Part shown: positions 45,334 through 53,241 of the stretch, piece by piece
Layout: every line of letters begins with the position of its first letter
Position numbering within the stretch: position 1 is the stretch's first letter
Assembly: GCA_016711205.1 (NCBI GenBank)
Contig: JADJTM010000001.1
Coordinates: 434,001-498,000, forward strand
Direction: 5' to 3'
Source of the DNA: Micropruina sp.
GTDB lineage: Bacteria; Actinomycetota; Actinomycetes; Propionibacteriales; Propionibacteriaceae
DNA: 64,000 bases
Program-made: the position numbers and the translations under genes
Notes under the pieces: model-generated
Told to the model about the DNA's origin: nothing
Database searches by the model: none
The model's input: the letters and a program-made list of their open reading frames with translations, nothing else

Positions 45334-45756
45334 TCACAGCGGCTGGGGGTCGGGCGACCCCGTCGGTGGTGCTTCGACGATCACCGTGGTGGCCTTGACG
45401 ACGGCGACGGCGACGGAGCCTGGTTCGAGCCCCAACTCGCGGACGGCCTCGGTGCTCATCAGCGACACCACCCGGAAGGGCCCGCACAGCAGTTCGACCT
45501 GCGACATCACCCGGTCGGAGATCACCTGCGTGACCAGACCGACGAAGCGGTTGCGGGCCGAGCGGGCGATGTGCAGCGGGTCGGGCGTGGGGCTGGCCTG
45601 CGTCTGTGCGAACTCGGCCAGCGCCCGTCCGTCGATCACCTTGCGATTGCTCTGGTCGACCTCGTGCGGCAGCAGCCCCGCATCGATCCAACGCCGGACG
45701 GTGTCGTCGCTCACCCCGAGAAACTGGGCGGCCTCCCGAATCCGCAACTTCGTCAC
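45334..45756 (-). CDS. Molybdate-responsive regulator: excisionase-like HTH fused to a TOBE domain
   Basis: 140 residues. The N-terminus is a MerR/excisionase-type helix-turn-helix (LRIREAAQFLGVSDDTVRRWIDAGLLPHEVDQSNRKV), the C-terminal 70 residues a Mop/TOBE domain (RNRFVGLVTQVISDRVMSQVELLCG, AVVKATTVIVE) that should bind molybdate. This is the actinobacterial alternative to the LysR-like ModE of E. coli. GTG at 45756. It heads the modABC operon with 31 bp to modA, so it is probably both sensor and autoregulator. Confidence 0.87.
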   Translation of the reverse strand: MTKLRIREAAQFLGVSDDTVRRWIDAGLLPHEVDQSNRKVIDGRALAEFAQTQASPTPDPLHIARSARNRFVGLVTQVISDRVMSQVELLCGPFRVVSLMSTEAVRELGLEPGSVAVAVVKATTVIVEAPPTGSPDPQPL

Positions 45757-45828
45757 AACAGGGAGGCTATCAGCGCAGGTGCGGCGAAAGAGAGATCATT
45801 GGTGCTGAGTTGCGGTGTTGGCCCACCC

Positions 45829-46189
45829 CGTCATCCCGGCGAATGCCGGGATCTCCGAAGGGTTGGACAGCGGCCCACCCCGTCATCCCGGCGAATGCCG
45901 GGATCTCCGAAGGGTTGGACAGCGGCCCACCGCCGCCATCCCGGCGAAAGCCGGGATCTCCGCCCCCGTCATCCCGGCGAACGCCGGGATCTCCGGACGG
46001 CGGGACGGCGCCCCGCCCCGTCATCCCGCACCACCACCGCCGTCATCCCGGCGAACGCCGGGATCTCCGGACGGCAACTCGCGACGCCGCCCCCGTCCGG
46101 TCCGCACCGTCATCCCGACAAATGCCGGGATCTCCGGACGGCGGGACGGCAGCCCATCCCCGTCATCCCGGCGAATGCCGGGATCTCCG
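45829..46189 (+). repeat. REP-like array, seven full and one partial unit
   Basis: The unit CGTCATCCCGGCGAAnGCCG, continuing GGGATCTCCG, contains the hairpin CCCGGC-GAAnn-GCCGGG. Seven full copies and one cut copy (CGTCATCCCGCACC near 46019) lie in the same direction with irregular spacing. The first two sit in a near-perfect tandem duplication of about 60 bp including GAAGGGTTGGACAGCGGCCC. It fills the gap between the mod regulator promoter and the end of the ThrE paralogue. The family is a widespread bacterial REP type; no transposase is nearby. Confidence 0.88.
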
Positions 46190-46206
46190 AACCGACCAGG
46201 GAGGCG

Positions 46207-47520
46207 TCAGTGGGTGCGTCCGGTGGCGGGACGGGTGAAGGTCCACTCGGGGTCGGTGAGCATGCGGGCGCCCGAGAGGCCCGCCACCATCGCCACCACG
46301 ACCAGCACCGTCGAGACCCCCGATTCGATGGCACCGTTGATGTCGGCCTGGTCGAAGTAGATCAGCGTGCGCAGCGCGGAGGAGCCGGGAATCGAAACCA
46401 GGAGGGTCGGCACGGTCATGATGATCTTGGTCATGCCAAACCAGGACGCAACGACCGCACAGCCCAGGCCCATGATCACGCAGCCGACGAACGTGGCCAC
46501 ATGCGGCTTGACGCCGTTCTCGAGCAGCAGCAGCCGCGGCACGTTGCCGATGATCGCCACCACCCCGGACGCGACCGCGGTGCCCAGCGGCACGTTGAAC
46601 ATGGTCGCCCAGCCGAACACGGCGAAGAAGCTGGCGATGATCAGCGCCGCCCAGACCACTGCCGGATGCCCCTCGATCTGCCCGACCGGCACCGGGGACA
46701 CGCCGGTCACCGCGGCCACCAGCCACACCCCGATGGCGATCGCCAGCACCACCATCGCCGCGTAGGTGAGGCGGGGCACGCCGGCGTCCAGGTCGAGCCG
46801 GGTCAGGTCGAGGCCGGCGGTGACCAGCGGAAAGCCCGGGATCAGAAAAATCGAGGCGCAGATGAACCCGGCGGCGAAGCGGTCACTGGGCGGGCCCACC
46901 GCATACGTGATCAGGGCGGCGAAGGCGACATAGAGCGCGGACGCCACAGCCGCAGAGGTGAGCACCACCGCGAGCAGGTTGAACTGCAGCCGGGTCAGCA
47001 GCCGGTGCAGGCCGTAGGCGATGGCGGACGCCGGCAGCACCGCGAGCACCTCACGCCAGCCGCCGTTGCTCAACACGGCGACGGACGCACAAGCCAAGGC
47101 CACCAGCACCACCAGCAGCCAGGCGGGGTAGAGCCGCGGACTGTCTTCGATGGCGTCCAACCGTGCCTCGACGTCGATCGCCCGTTCACGATCGGGCAGG
47201 TCGTGCGAGAACCGGTGCAGGCTGGCGATCCGATCGGCGTTGACGCTGGGACGGGTCTCGCCCACCTGGGTGCGAAAGATGCCGCGCCGTCCGATAGTGA
47301 CGACCACCTGGGTGAACGTCACCTGTGCGTCGATCTGCTGAACGCCCACGGTGCGGGCCACCGCCGCCATCACCTCGCGCACCCGCAGGGCGCTGGTGCC
47401 GGCCCCGAGCATCATCGTGCCGGCCCGGACCACCACGTGCGAGCGCCGGATCAGGTGCGTGGGCTCGAGTTGGTCCTCGTACTCGTGCTCGCTGATCGGC
47501 GGACGCGGCTCGTCGGGCAT
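46207..47520 (-). CDS. Threonine/serine exporter family protein (second paralogue)
   Basis: 437-residue membrane protein with the ThrE two-domain layout: a soluble N-terminal part with VRAGTMMLGAGTSALRVREVM (DUF1212 start), then about ten hydrophobic segments, including FAAGFICASIFLIPGFPLVTAGLDL and TVPTLLVSIPGSSALRTLIYF (DUF3815 half). Start MPDEPRPPISEHE at 47520; a longer frame upstream lies in repeat DNA. Unlike the first copy it lacks a Pro-rich extension. It is flanked on both sides by REP-like clusters. Confidence 0.82.
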   Translation of the reverse strand: MPDEPRPPISEHEYEDQLEPTHLIRRSHVVVRAGTMMLGAGTSALRVREVMAAVARTVGVQQIDAQVTFTQVVVTIGRRGIFRTQVGETRPSVNADRIASLHRFSHDLPDRERAIDVEARLDAIEDSPRLYPAWLLVVLVALACASVAVLSNGGWREVLAVLPASAIAYGLHRLLTRLQFNLLAVVLTSAAVASALYVAFAALITYAVGPPSDRFAAGFICASIFLIPGFPLVTAGLDLTRLDLDAGVPRLTYAAMVVLAIAIGVWLVAAVTGVSPVPVGQIEGHPAVVWAALIIASFFAVFGWATMFNVPLGTAVASGVVAIIGNVPRLLLLENGVKPHVATFVGCVIMGLGCAVVASWFGMTKIIMTVPTLLVSIPGSSALRTLIYFDQADINGAIESGVSTVLVVVAMVAGLSGARMLTDPEWTFTRPATGRTH

Positions 47521-47589
47521 GGGTCCCACGCTAGGCCCGCCGCGTGGAGACCAACGGACGGTCCGTGGGCTGGTCGAGGTCGCCGCGAC

Positions 47590-48205
47590 CACGACGTCAT
47601 CCCGGCGAACGCCGAGACCCTGCCTCGTGCCGTCATCCCGGCGGATGCCGGGATCTCCGTGCGAGAGAGTGCCGCAGTTCGCCGTCCGTTGGCGCCTGCG
47701 TGCCCCGCTGGTCGAGCGTGTCGAGACTCAACTGGTGCCGTCATCCCGGCGGATGCCGGGATTCTGTGGACGTGCCCCGCTGGTCGAGCGTGTCGAGGCC
47801 TGGAGTTGCTTTGCGCCTCGTCATGGGTGAGATCCCGGCGTTCGCCGGGATGACGTTCTGCGGCTACCCGCTGGTCGAGCGTGTCGAGGCTCAACTCGTG
47901 CCGTCATCCCGGCGGATGCCGGGATTCTGTGGACGTGCCCCGCTGGTCGAGCGTGTCGAGGCCTGGAGTTGCTTCGCACCTCGTCATGGGTGAGATCCCG
48001 GCGTTCGCCGGGATGACGTTCCGCGGCTACCCGCTGGTCGAGCGTGTCGAGGCTCAACTCGTGCCGTCATCCCGGCGGATGCCGGGATCTCTGCCCGCGT
48101 CCGGCTGCTCGAGCCTCGACCCTCGCGCCGTCATCCCGGCGTTCGCCGGGATGACGGTCTGCGCCTCGTCGTGGGTGAGATGCCGGCGTTCGCCGGGAAG
48201 ACGAT
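47590..48205. repeat. Second REP-like cluster with a 163-bp tandem duplication
   Basis: About nine hairpin units of the same CCCGGCG...CGCCGGG type, some in plus (CGTCATCCCGGCGGATGCCG) and some in minus orientation (ATCCCGGCGTTCGCCGGGAT). Between them the 20-base motif CGCTGGTCGAGCGTGTCGAG recurs five times. Positions 47736-47898 and 47899-48061 are two nearly identical 163-bp units in tandem, each with one plus and one minus hairpin, and a third unit begins at 48062. No gene is supported inside. Confidence 0.88.
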
Positions 48206-48209
48206 CTGC

Positions 48210-50261
48210 TTAGCCCAGCAGTTCCGGGTACGGCTTGGCTTCGCCCAGCACGTGCTCAGCCAGGAACGCCGACACCGTGCCGTACCAGATAGCGGCGTGC
48301 TGGGGGCTCAGCACCCAGTGATTCTCGTCGGGAAAGTAGAGGAACCGGTGCGGGGTGCGTCCGGCTTCGTCGAGCGCCAGGCGTGAGCGGCTCAGCAACT
48401 CCCACCACAGCCGCAGACCCTCGCCGATCGGCACTCGGTAATCCTTGTCGCCGTGCACCACGAGCATCGGGGTGCTGATGCGTTCCACGTTGTGGTGCGG
48501 CGAATAGTCGCGCACCATGTCGGCGTTGACCTCGCGCTCCCAGTAGTAGGCATGGTCGGTGGTGGGGCCGAACTGGTCCAGCGCCCACAGCGAGGCGTGG
48601 GTGACGATCGCGTTGAACCGACCGGTCTGACCGGCGACCCAGTTTGCCATGTAGCCACCGAACGACCCGCCCATGGCGGCGGTGCGGGTCTCGTCGATGT
48701 CGTCGCGGGCCACCGCGGCGTCCGTGATCGCCATCAGGTCGGTGAATGGCTCGGCGCCCCAGCGACTCCAGCCGCGGGCGATGAAGGCCTCGCCGTAGCC
48801 GGTGGACAGCGCCGGATCGGGCATCAGTACGGCGTACCCTTGGGCGACCAGCAGCCACGGACACCAGCGCCAACTCCAGCCGTTCCATGAGCCGAGCGGC
48901 CCGCCGTGGATCCACAACAGCAACGGGGCAGGGCCCTCCGCCCCTGCAACCTCCGGCAGCGCGAGCCAGCTGCGGATCGTGGTGCCGTCCTGCGCGGTCG
49001 CGGTCACCTCGGTGAGCGTGCCCGGCAGTTCAGGCGCGGGCGCCGGATTGCGGAGAACCTCTGCAGCGACCGGACGCGCGGTCTCGCGGTGTGCCTGCAG
49101 GTCGATGCGCACCGCCTCGGACGGCGCCAAGTACGACGTGCGCAGCGCGTACACCCAGCGTCCATCGGGGGAGACCTGCGGGTCGGTGAAGGCGGCATCG
49201 TCGCTGGTCACCTGCGTGACAGCGTCCGTTGCGAGGTCGAGCAGAAAGACCGGCGCGCGTCCGTTCGAATCGGCGACCAGCACGACGCCCGAGCCGTCGG
49301 GAAGCCAGGCCTGCCCGGACGGCCAGCCGTCCCAGCCCTCCGCGACGCGCTGCGAGCGGCCGGTGGCCAGGTCGAGCAGGTGCAGTTCGAGGTGCGGGGG
49401 ACGATCCGGGCTGGTCAGCGAGTCGCGGTGCCAGAGCACCTGCGTGCCGTCGGGTGAGATCAGTGGTGCGAACGCATCGGCGTCCGGGTCGTCGACGAGG
49501 GGGTGGACGGTGCTGTCGGCCAGTTCGAGCCGGACCAGCGTGCTGCGCCGGTCGCCGGCCCGGCCGACGATCGTCCAGGGCAGCACGGCGAAGGTGCCGT
49601 CTGGGGAGAGGTCGAAGCTCTCGACCTGATGCGCGGCGGCGTCCGGAGTCACATCGTGCAGGTCGAGGGTGGCGGGGCCGTCGGAGGCGTCGTCGGTGGG
49701 CAGCGGGCCGGCGAGCAGACGGACGGCGCCCGGGCCGGTGTCGTGGTCCCAGTGGCGCACCGGGTAGCTGGTGTGGAGGATCGCGGAGACCTTGTGTTCC
49801 TTGCGCTCCTTGCGCAGGCGGTTCTCGTCGGCCTCATCGCCGGTTGCCGGCAAGCGGCGAGCGGATGCCAGCACCACGTCGGCATGGGAGGCGATCTGCT
49901 CGAAACCGCCCAGCCGACCGTTGATCAGCCGAGCATCGCCCCCACCCGACGGCAGCAGCCAGAGCGCGGCGGGGCCGTCCTCGTCCTCGTCGGCGTCCGG
50001 ATCGGGACGGACCGAGGTGAACAGAATGTCCCCTCCATCGGTGAACACCGCGGACGATTCGCCCTTGCGGGAGCGGGTCAACCGGCGTGCAGGCTCTTCT
50101 CCGGCAGGGTCGATGGCCCACACGGCGCTGCGGTACTGGGTGCGCTTGGCGTTCAGCGTTGCGAGGGTGGTGATCAGCCGGCTTCCGTCCGGGGACAGGC
50201 GCAGCGTGGACGCCCGGGGTAGATGGAGGTATGCATCGAGGTCGTGAAAAGCGGTCTGCAT
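48210..50261 (-). CDS. S9-family prolyl oligopeptidase-like peptidase
   Basis: 683 residues: an N-terminal beta-propeller (TolB-like repeats such as LRLSPDGSRLITTLATL, VSPDGRWVYALR) and a C-terminal alpha/beta hydrolase domain. Catalytic Ser in GGSFGGYMANWVAGQ, Asp in VVHGDKDYRVPIGEG, His in FPDENHWVLSPQH. Cleaves short peptides or removes acyl-amino acids; no signal peptide, so cytosolic. Start MQTAFHDLDAYLHLP at 50261 fits the family; 13 codons upstream are not conserved. Confidence 0.91.
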   Translation of the reverse strand: MQTAFHDLDAYLHLPRASTLRLSPDGSRLITTLATLNAKRTQYRSAVWAIDPAGEEPARRLTRSRKGESSAVFTDGGDILFTSVRPDPDADEDEDGPAALWLLPSGGGDARLINGRLGGFEQIASHADVVLASARRLPATGDEADENRLRKERKEHKVSAILHTSYPVRHWDHDTGPGAVRLLAGPLPTDDASDGPATLDLHDVTPDAAAHQVESFDLSPDGTFAVLPWTIVGRAGDRRSTLVRLELADSTVHPLVDDPDADAFAPLISPDGTQVLWHRDSLTSPDRPPHLELHLLDLATGRSQRVAEGWDGWPSGQAWLPDGSGVVLVADSNGRAPVFLLDLATDAVTQVTSDDAAFTDPQVSPDGRWVYALRTSYLAPSEAVRIDLQAHRETARPVAAEVLRNPAPAPELPGTLTEVTATAQDGTTIRSWLALPEVAGAEGPAPLLLWIHGGPLGSWNGWSWRWCPWLLVAQGYAVLMPDPALSTGYGEAFIARGWSRWGAEPFTDLMAITDAAVARDDIDETRTAAMGGSFGGYMANWVAGQTGRFNAIVTHASLWALDQFGPTTDHAYYWEREVNADMVRDYSPHHNVERISTPMLVVHGDKDYRVPIGEGLRLWWELLSRSRLALDEAGRTPHRFLYFPDENHWVLSPQHAAIWYGTVSAFLAEHVLGEAKPYPELLG

Positions 50262-50378
50262 CCTTGCGACACTAGTGGGGTCAGGTCGAAGATACGACAC
50301 CCTCGGGGCTGTGGCGGTTTCCGGACGGCGGGCGCGCGGGCCTAGACTGACCGAGGTCGTCGCCCTCGGGCGAGCGTC

Positions 50379-50451
50379 CGGGGCGTAGCGTAGTGGCTAG
50401 CGCGCCTGCTTTGGGAGCAGGAGATCGCAGGTTCGAGTCCTGTCGCCCCGA
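50379..50451 (+). tRNA. tRNA-Pro (anticodon UGG)
   Basis: 73 nt that fold as a cloverleaf: acceptor CGGGGCG / CGCCCCG, D-arm GCGTAGTGGCTAGCGC, anticodon stem CCTGC / GCAGG with loop TTTGGGA (anticodon TGG), T-arm GCAGG-TTCGAGT-CCTGT, discriminator A. CCA is not encoded. The 3' part is the integration site of the element that follows. Confidence 0.95.
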
Positions 50452-50452
50452 C
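50430..50452 (+). other. attL, 23-bp core in the 3' end of tRNA-Pro
   Basis: The T-arm and 3' acceptor half of tRNA-Pro plus one base (starts GGTTCGAGTCCTG, ends GCCCCGAC) recurs exactly at 60133-60155. tRNA 3' ends are standard targets of tyrosine integrases, and an integrase gene lies 209 bp downstream. An inverted 11-bp piece of the core (GGGGCGACAGG) lies at 50512-50522. Confidence 0.92.
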
Positions 50453-50560
50453 TATTCGTGCCCCAGGCTGGGGCTAGGCATTATGCCTCGCCGACTAGGT
50501 CAAACACTGCAGGGGCGACAGGCAACCTGCACCCAGAAGTGGCCATGTCAAGACCTCCAG

Positions 50561-50583
50561 TGCCCCAGATAAGCCCCAATTGG
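50561..50583 (+). repeat. Left copy of a terminal repeat of the element (possible integrase arm site)
   Basis: TGCCCCAGATAAGCCCCAA followed by one variable base and TGG. The same sequence occurs at 60044-60066 near the other end, differing at one base. On this side it is followed by TTGGGGTTAGTTTGGGGC, which holds further TTGGGG half-sites in inverted direction. Placement between att core and integrase, and at both ends of the element, fits arm-type binding sites. Confidence 0.75.
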
Positions 50584-50660
50584 GGTTAGTTTGGGGCAAG
50601 CGAAACCCCTAGTCACAGCGATATGATGGTGCCGGGTTTCCTGCCGATCAGGAGGTTCCC

Positions 50661-51767
50661 ATGGGTCAGGAGCGCCGGTCCTTCGGCAGCATCGAGCGCC
50701 GGAGTGGGTACTTCCGTGCACGCTACGTCGGCCCGGATCGGCAGCGCTACGAGGCTGAGCACCTGTTCTCCGACCGGATCGACGCCGAGTTCTGGCTGGG
50801 CGAGGTGCACCGTTCGATCTCGCGCCAGGAGTGGCGTCCCCCGGTGAAGGTGAAGGGCCAAGCGGACGACTTGGACACTCTGGCTGGCTATGCGCGGCAT
50901 TGCCTGGCTGAGCGCGAGCTGACACCGCGGACGCGTGAGGAGTACGGCAGGCTGCTGGAGAAGCTGATCCTGCCGACGATCGGCGCGATCCAGCTGAAGC
51001 ACCTCGAGCCGGATCGCATCCGGCGCTGGTACTCCACGGTGCTGTCTGCGGACCGTCCGGTGCAGCGCAAGCACGCCTATTCACTGCTGCGCTCGATCCT
51101 GCGCGAGGCAGAGGACGAGGGCCTGATCGACCGCAACCCGTGCCGCGTTCGCAACGCCGGCAAGGTGCGCCGGACGCGCGACATCGAGCCGGCCACGCCG
51201 GCCGAACTCAACAAGCTGCTGGATCTGCCGGCCAGCCAGGGACTGCCAGTGGTGCTGGCCGGCTGGTGTGGGCTGAGGTCGGGGGAGGTGCGCGGCCTGC
51301 GCCGGCGCGATCTGGATCTCACTGAGGGTGTGGTGCGCGTCCGGCAGGCGGTGACGCGGACGAAGGGTCAGGTGCACGTCGGCGTGCCGAAGACGGCTGC
51401 CGGCACCCGGGACGTCGGTATCCCGCCACACCTGATCCCGTACCTGGCGAAGTACGTGGCCACGCTCCCGGTGACCGGACGTGACGGCTTCCTCTTCCCC
51501 GGCCAGGACGGCACCTCACCGATGTCGGAGAAGGCGCTGCGCTACGCCTACGGCAAGGCGCGCAAGGTGATCGGACGGGAGGACCTCACCTTCCACGACA
51601 TGCGGCACTCCGCTGCGTCACTGGCTGGCATGACCGGCGCGACGACCGCTGAGCTGAAGGCGATGATGGGCCACGCCACCGCCGGGATGGTCGAGCGCTA
51701 CCAGCACGCGACGCGGGCATCCCGCTCGCGGCTGGCCGAGAACATGAGCAAGCTCGCCGAACTGTGA
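50661..51767 (+). CDS. int: Tyrosine-type site-specific integrase
   Basis: 368-residue recombinase. N-terminal AP2-like arm-binding region (RSFGSIERRSGYFRARYVGPD), SAM-like core-binding domain (ARHCLAERELTPRTREEYGRL), catalytic domain with Arg in GWCGLRSGEVRGLRRRD, Lys in VGVPKTAAGTRDV, His-x-x-Arg in FHDMRHSAASLAG, His in MMGHATAGMVERYQHAT with the nucleophile Tyr. All catalytic residues present. ATG 50661 with AGGAGG. Beside attL of the tRNA-Pro element and should excise and insert it. Confidence 0.95.
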   Translation: MGQERRSFGSIERRSGYFRARYVGPDRQRYEAEHLFSDRIDAEFWLGEVHRSISRQEWRPPVKVKGQADDLDTLAGYARHCLAERELTPRTREEYGRLLEKLILPTIGAIQLKHLEPDRIRRWYSTVLSADRPVQRKHAYSLLRSILREAEDEGLIDRNPCRVRNAGKVRRTRDIEPATPAELNKLLDLPASQGLPVVLAGWCGLRSGEVRGLRRRDLDLTEGVVRVRQAVTRTKGQVHVGVPKTAAGTRDVGIPPHLIPYLAKYVATLPVTGRDGFLFPGQDGTSPMSEKALRYAYGKARKVIGREDLTFHDMRHSAASLAGMTGATTAELKAMMGHATAGMVERYQHATRASRSRLAENMSKLAEL

Positions 51768-51778
51768 GGCCCGGACGA

Positions 51779-51807
51779 TGTCATCCCGGCGAACGCCGGG
51801 ATCTCCG
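51779..51807 (+). repeat. Solitary REP-like unit behind the integrase gene
   Basis: TGTCATCCCGGCGAACGCCG followed by GGATCTCCG is the same unit as in the arrays at 45.8 and 47.6 kb, here as one copy 12 bp after the integrase stop, inside the integrated element. It may act as a transcription end for int. Confidence 0.85.
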
Positions 51808-51898
51808 CCTGCATCCGCTGGGCAGCTCTCGCCATGTCGGCGACGCGGTGTCCGGATCGGGCCCCTTCTGAGGCTTAAGGCTGCGGGAGGAGAACACG

Positions 51899-52078
51899 AT
51901 GGAACTGCAGCACTACGAGTCGCTCGCCCAGGCGGCCGAGCGAACGGGGATCAGCCGGAAGACCCTGCGTCGCCGGATCGCGTCCGGCCAACTGCCGGTC
52001 TTCTCCAGCGGCCGCCGCATCCTGCGCGTCCGCCCGGAGGACGTCGACGCCATGCTGCGTCCGTACTGGCTCGGCTGA
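51899..52078 (+). CDS. xis: Excisionase-like small HTH protein
   Basis: 59 residues: MELQHYESLAQAAERTGISR is followed by KTLRRRIASGQLPVFSSGRR and ends ILRVRPEDVDAMLRPYWLG. This is the excisionase/MerR-type HTH_17 fold with the typical 'SxxTLRRRIAxGxLP' recognition helix. GGGAGG lies 8 bp before the ATG. Directly after int, as expected for a recombination directionality factor; it could instead be an activator of element genes. Confidence 0.85.
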   Translation: MELQHYESLAQAAERTGISRKTLRRRIASGQLPVFSSGRRILRVRPEDVDAMLRPYWLG

Positions 52079-52087
52079 CCAACAGAT

Positions 52088-52387
52088 TCAGGCGACCGAC
52101 GAGGCGAGGGCATCGAGGTCGGCCCGCATGCGGGCGATGACAGCCTGCGGGCTCTCACTCAGTGAGGACAGTTCGCGCAGCAGCAGGTCGCGGGCGAGTG
52201 TGGATGCTGGCACCCCGAGCCGTTCGGCGACAGTGGTGAGGGCCGCGAACTCGTTGTCGTTGAGCCGCACCTGAAGCGTTCTGACCCGGTTGTGGCCGCG
52301 CGTGACCTTGGACCCCGGCCGGATCGCGGCGTCCGGGTTCTGCTCGGCGGCCTCGGCCTCGGCTGCGATCAGTTCCTCAATCCCCAT
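52088..52387 (-). CDS. Putative antitoxin (ribbon-helix-helix-like)
   Basis: 99 residues, acidic N-terminus (MGIEELIAAEAEAAEQNPD), then TRGHNRVRTLQVRLNDNEFAALTTVAERLGVPASTLARDLLLREL, which has the strand-helix-helix pattern of CopG/BrnA-type antitoxins. The start overlaps the end of the upstream toxin-like gene by 11 bp. It probably neutralises that protein and represses the pair. Confidence 0.62.
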   Translation of the reverse strand: MGIEELIAAEAEAAEQNPDAAIRPGSKVTRGHNRVRTLQVRLNDNEFAALTTVAERLGVPASTLARDLLLRELSSLSESPQAVIARMRADLDALASSVA

Positions 52388-52667
52388 CGTTGGCCTCCTC
52401 TCGGTAGCGTCGTTGGTCGGTGCTGTTGGCCGGCCATGCGTTCACTCCCCAGGTCACGTCGTCCTCGGGAAGGATGATCACCGTCACGAGGGACTGGAGC
52501 GACGTGCTCCAGCCGATGACCCGGACGGTGCGACCGGACCTGGATGCGGGATCGGGATCGATGACGAGCCGGTTCGGGTCGCCGAGCGCTTCGTCCGCGG
52601 CGGCCGGCGTCAGCCCATGCTTGGCGATGTACTCACCGCGGTGCCGCCAATCGGCTCCTTCTCCCAC
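52377..52667 (-). CDS. Putative BrnT-like toxin
   Basis: 96 residues. The order 'IAKHGLTPAAADEALGDPNRLVIDPDPASRSGRTVRVIGWS ' broken here into its parts: KHGLTPAAADEALGDP, then SGRTVRVIGWSTSLQSLVTV, then NAWPANSTDQRRYREE. This resembles BrnT-type RNase toxins (a KHG-x-SF-E-A start, a strand reading RxxxIG and a final Ala-RxxxxxERRxYE), though the terminal motif is altered to NSTDQRRYREE. First gene of the overlapping pair, toxin first as in brnTA. Assignment is by pattern only. Confidence 0.5.
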   Translation of the reverse strand: MGEGADWRHRGEYIAKHGLTPAAADEALGDPNRLVIDPDPASRSGRTVRVIGWSTSLQSLVTVIILPEDDVTWGVNAWPANSTDQRRYREEANDGD

Positions 52668-52749
52668 GGGGTCAGTGTACTACGTGTGCAATACAGGCCG
52701 CGAGGCTTCGCTTCCTCTCGGCGTCGGCATGCGGTCTTGCACTGCTGCG

Positions 52750-52968
52750 ATGGACGCCGCCCGCGAGGAACTCCATCGGCTCATCGACCGGCTGCCCGAC
52801 CGCGAGGTTGCGAGCCTGCTCGTGTGGGCGCGGCGGCATGCGATCCAGGGCCAGCGGATTGGCTCACAGCCGCCGGCCTTCTTCGCCTTCGGCCCAGCCA
52901 ACGACGGCCGGCGCGATACCTCTGAACGCGTCGATGATGCTCTCGCCGAAGGCTTCGCGCAGGACTGA
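52750..52968 (+). CDS. Small protein of unknown function
   Basis: 72 residues from ATG 52750 (an ATG at 52729 is also in frame): MDAAREELHRLIDRLPDREV then ASLLVWARRHAIQGQRIGSQ. The helical N-terminus with REELHRLIDRLPDREV resembles short actinobacterial antitoxin-like proteins that precede or follow toxin genes. No firm family. 8 bp before the next small gene. Confidence 0.5.
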   Translation: MDAAREELHRLIDRLPDREVASLLVWARRHAIQGQRIGSQPPAFFAFGPANDGRRDTSERVDDALAEGFAQD

Positions 52969-52976
52969 GGTTGCGG

Positions 52977-53216
52977 ATGAGTAGCGCCGGACGTGACTTC
53001 GCCGGGCTCGATCAACTCGACGCGGCGATGAGCCCGGCCCGCGTTGCCGTGCACTTCCGACGGATCCTGGCGGCCCGCGAGGGGATCACGGCCGCGGAGC
53101 AGGAGTTGCGCGACGCGGTGAAGGCCGCGCGGGACGCCGGCGATTCATGGACGGTGATCGCGTCCGCGCTGGACAGGACCCGTCAGGCGGCGCAGCAGCG
53201 CTTCTGCGGCAACTGA
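52977..53216 (+). CDS. Small HTH-like protein
   Basis: 79 residues, mostly helical. The end AKDAGDSWTVIASAL-type pattern (here ARDAGDSWTVIASALDRTRQAAQQRF) is a short helix-turn-helix seen in many small actinobacterial proteins. ATG at 52977 just after the previous gene, so probably one transcript. Function unknown. Confidence 0.55.
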   Translation: MSSAGRDFAGLDQLDAAMSPARVAVHFRRILAAREGITAAEQELRDAVKAARDAGDSWTVIASALDRTRQAAQQRFCGN

Positions 53217-53241
53217 GCGACTCGCATATGGGAGAGCGTGC

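Noticed and set aside
45829..48205. Regularly repeated palindromic units that might be a CRISPR array
   Set aside because: Spacing is irregular, intervening sequences are often repeats themselves, unit orientation changes, the palindromes match REP-type elements, and no cas genes are in the window.
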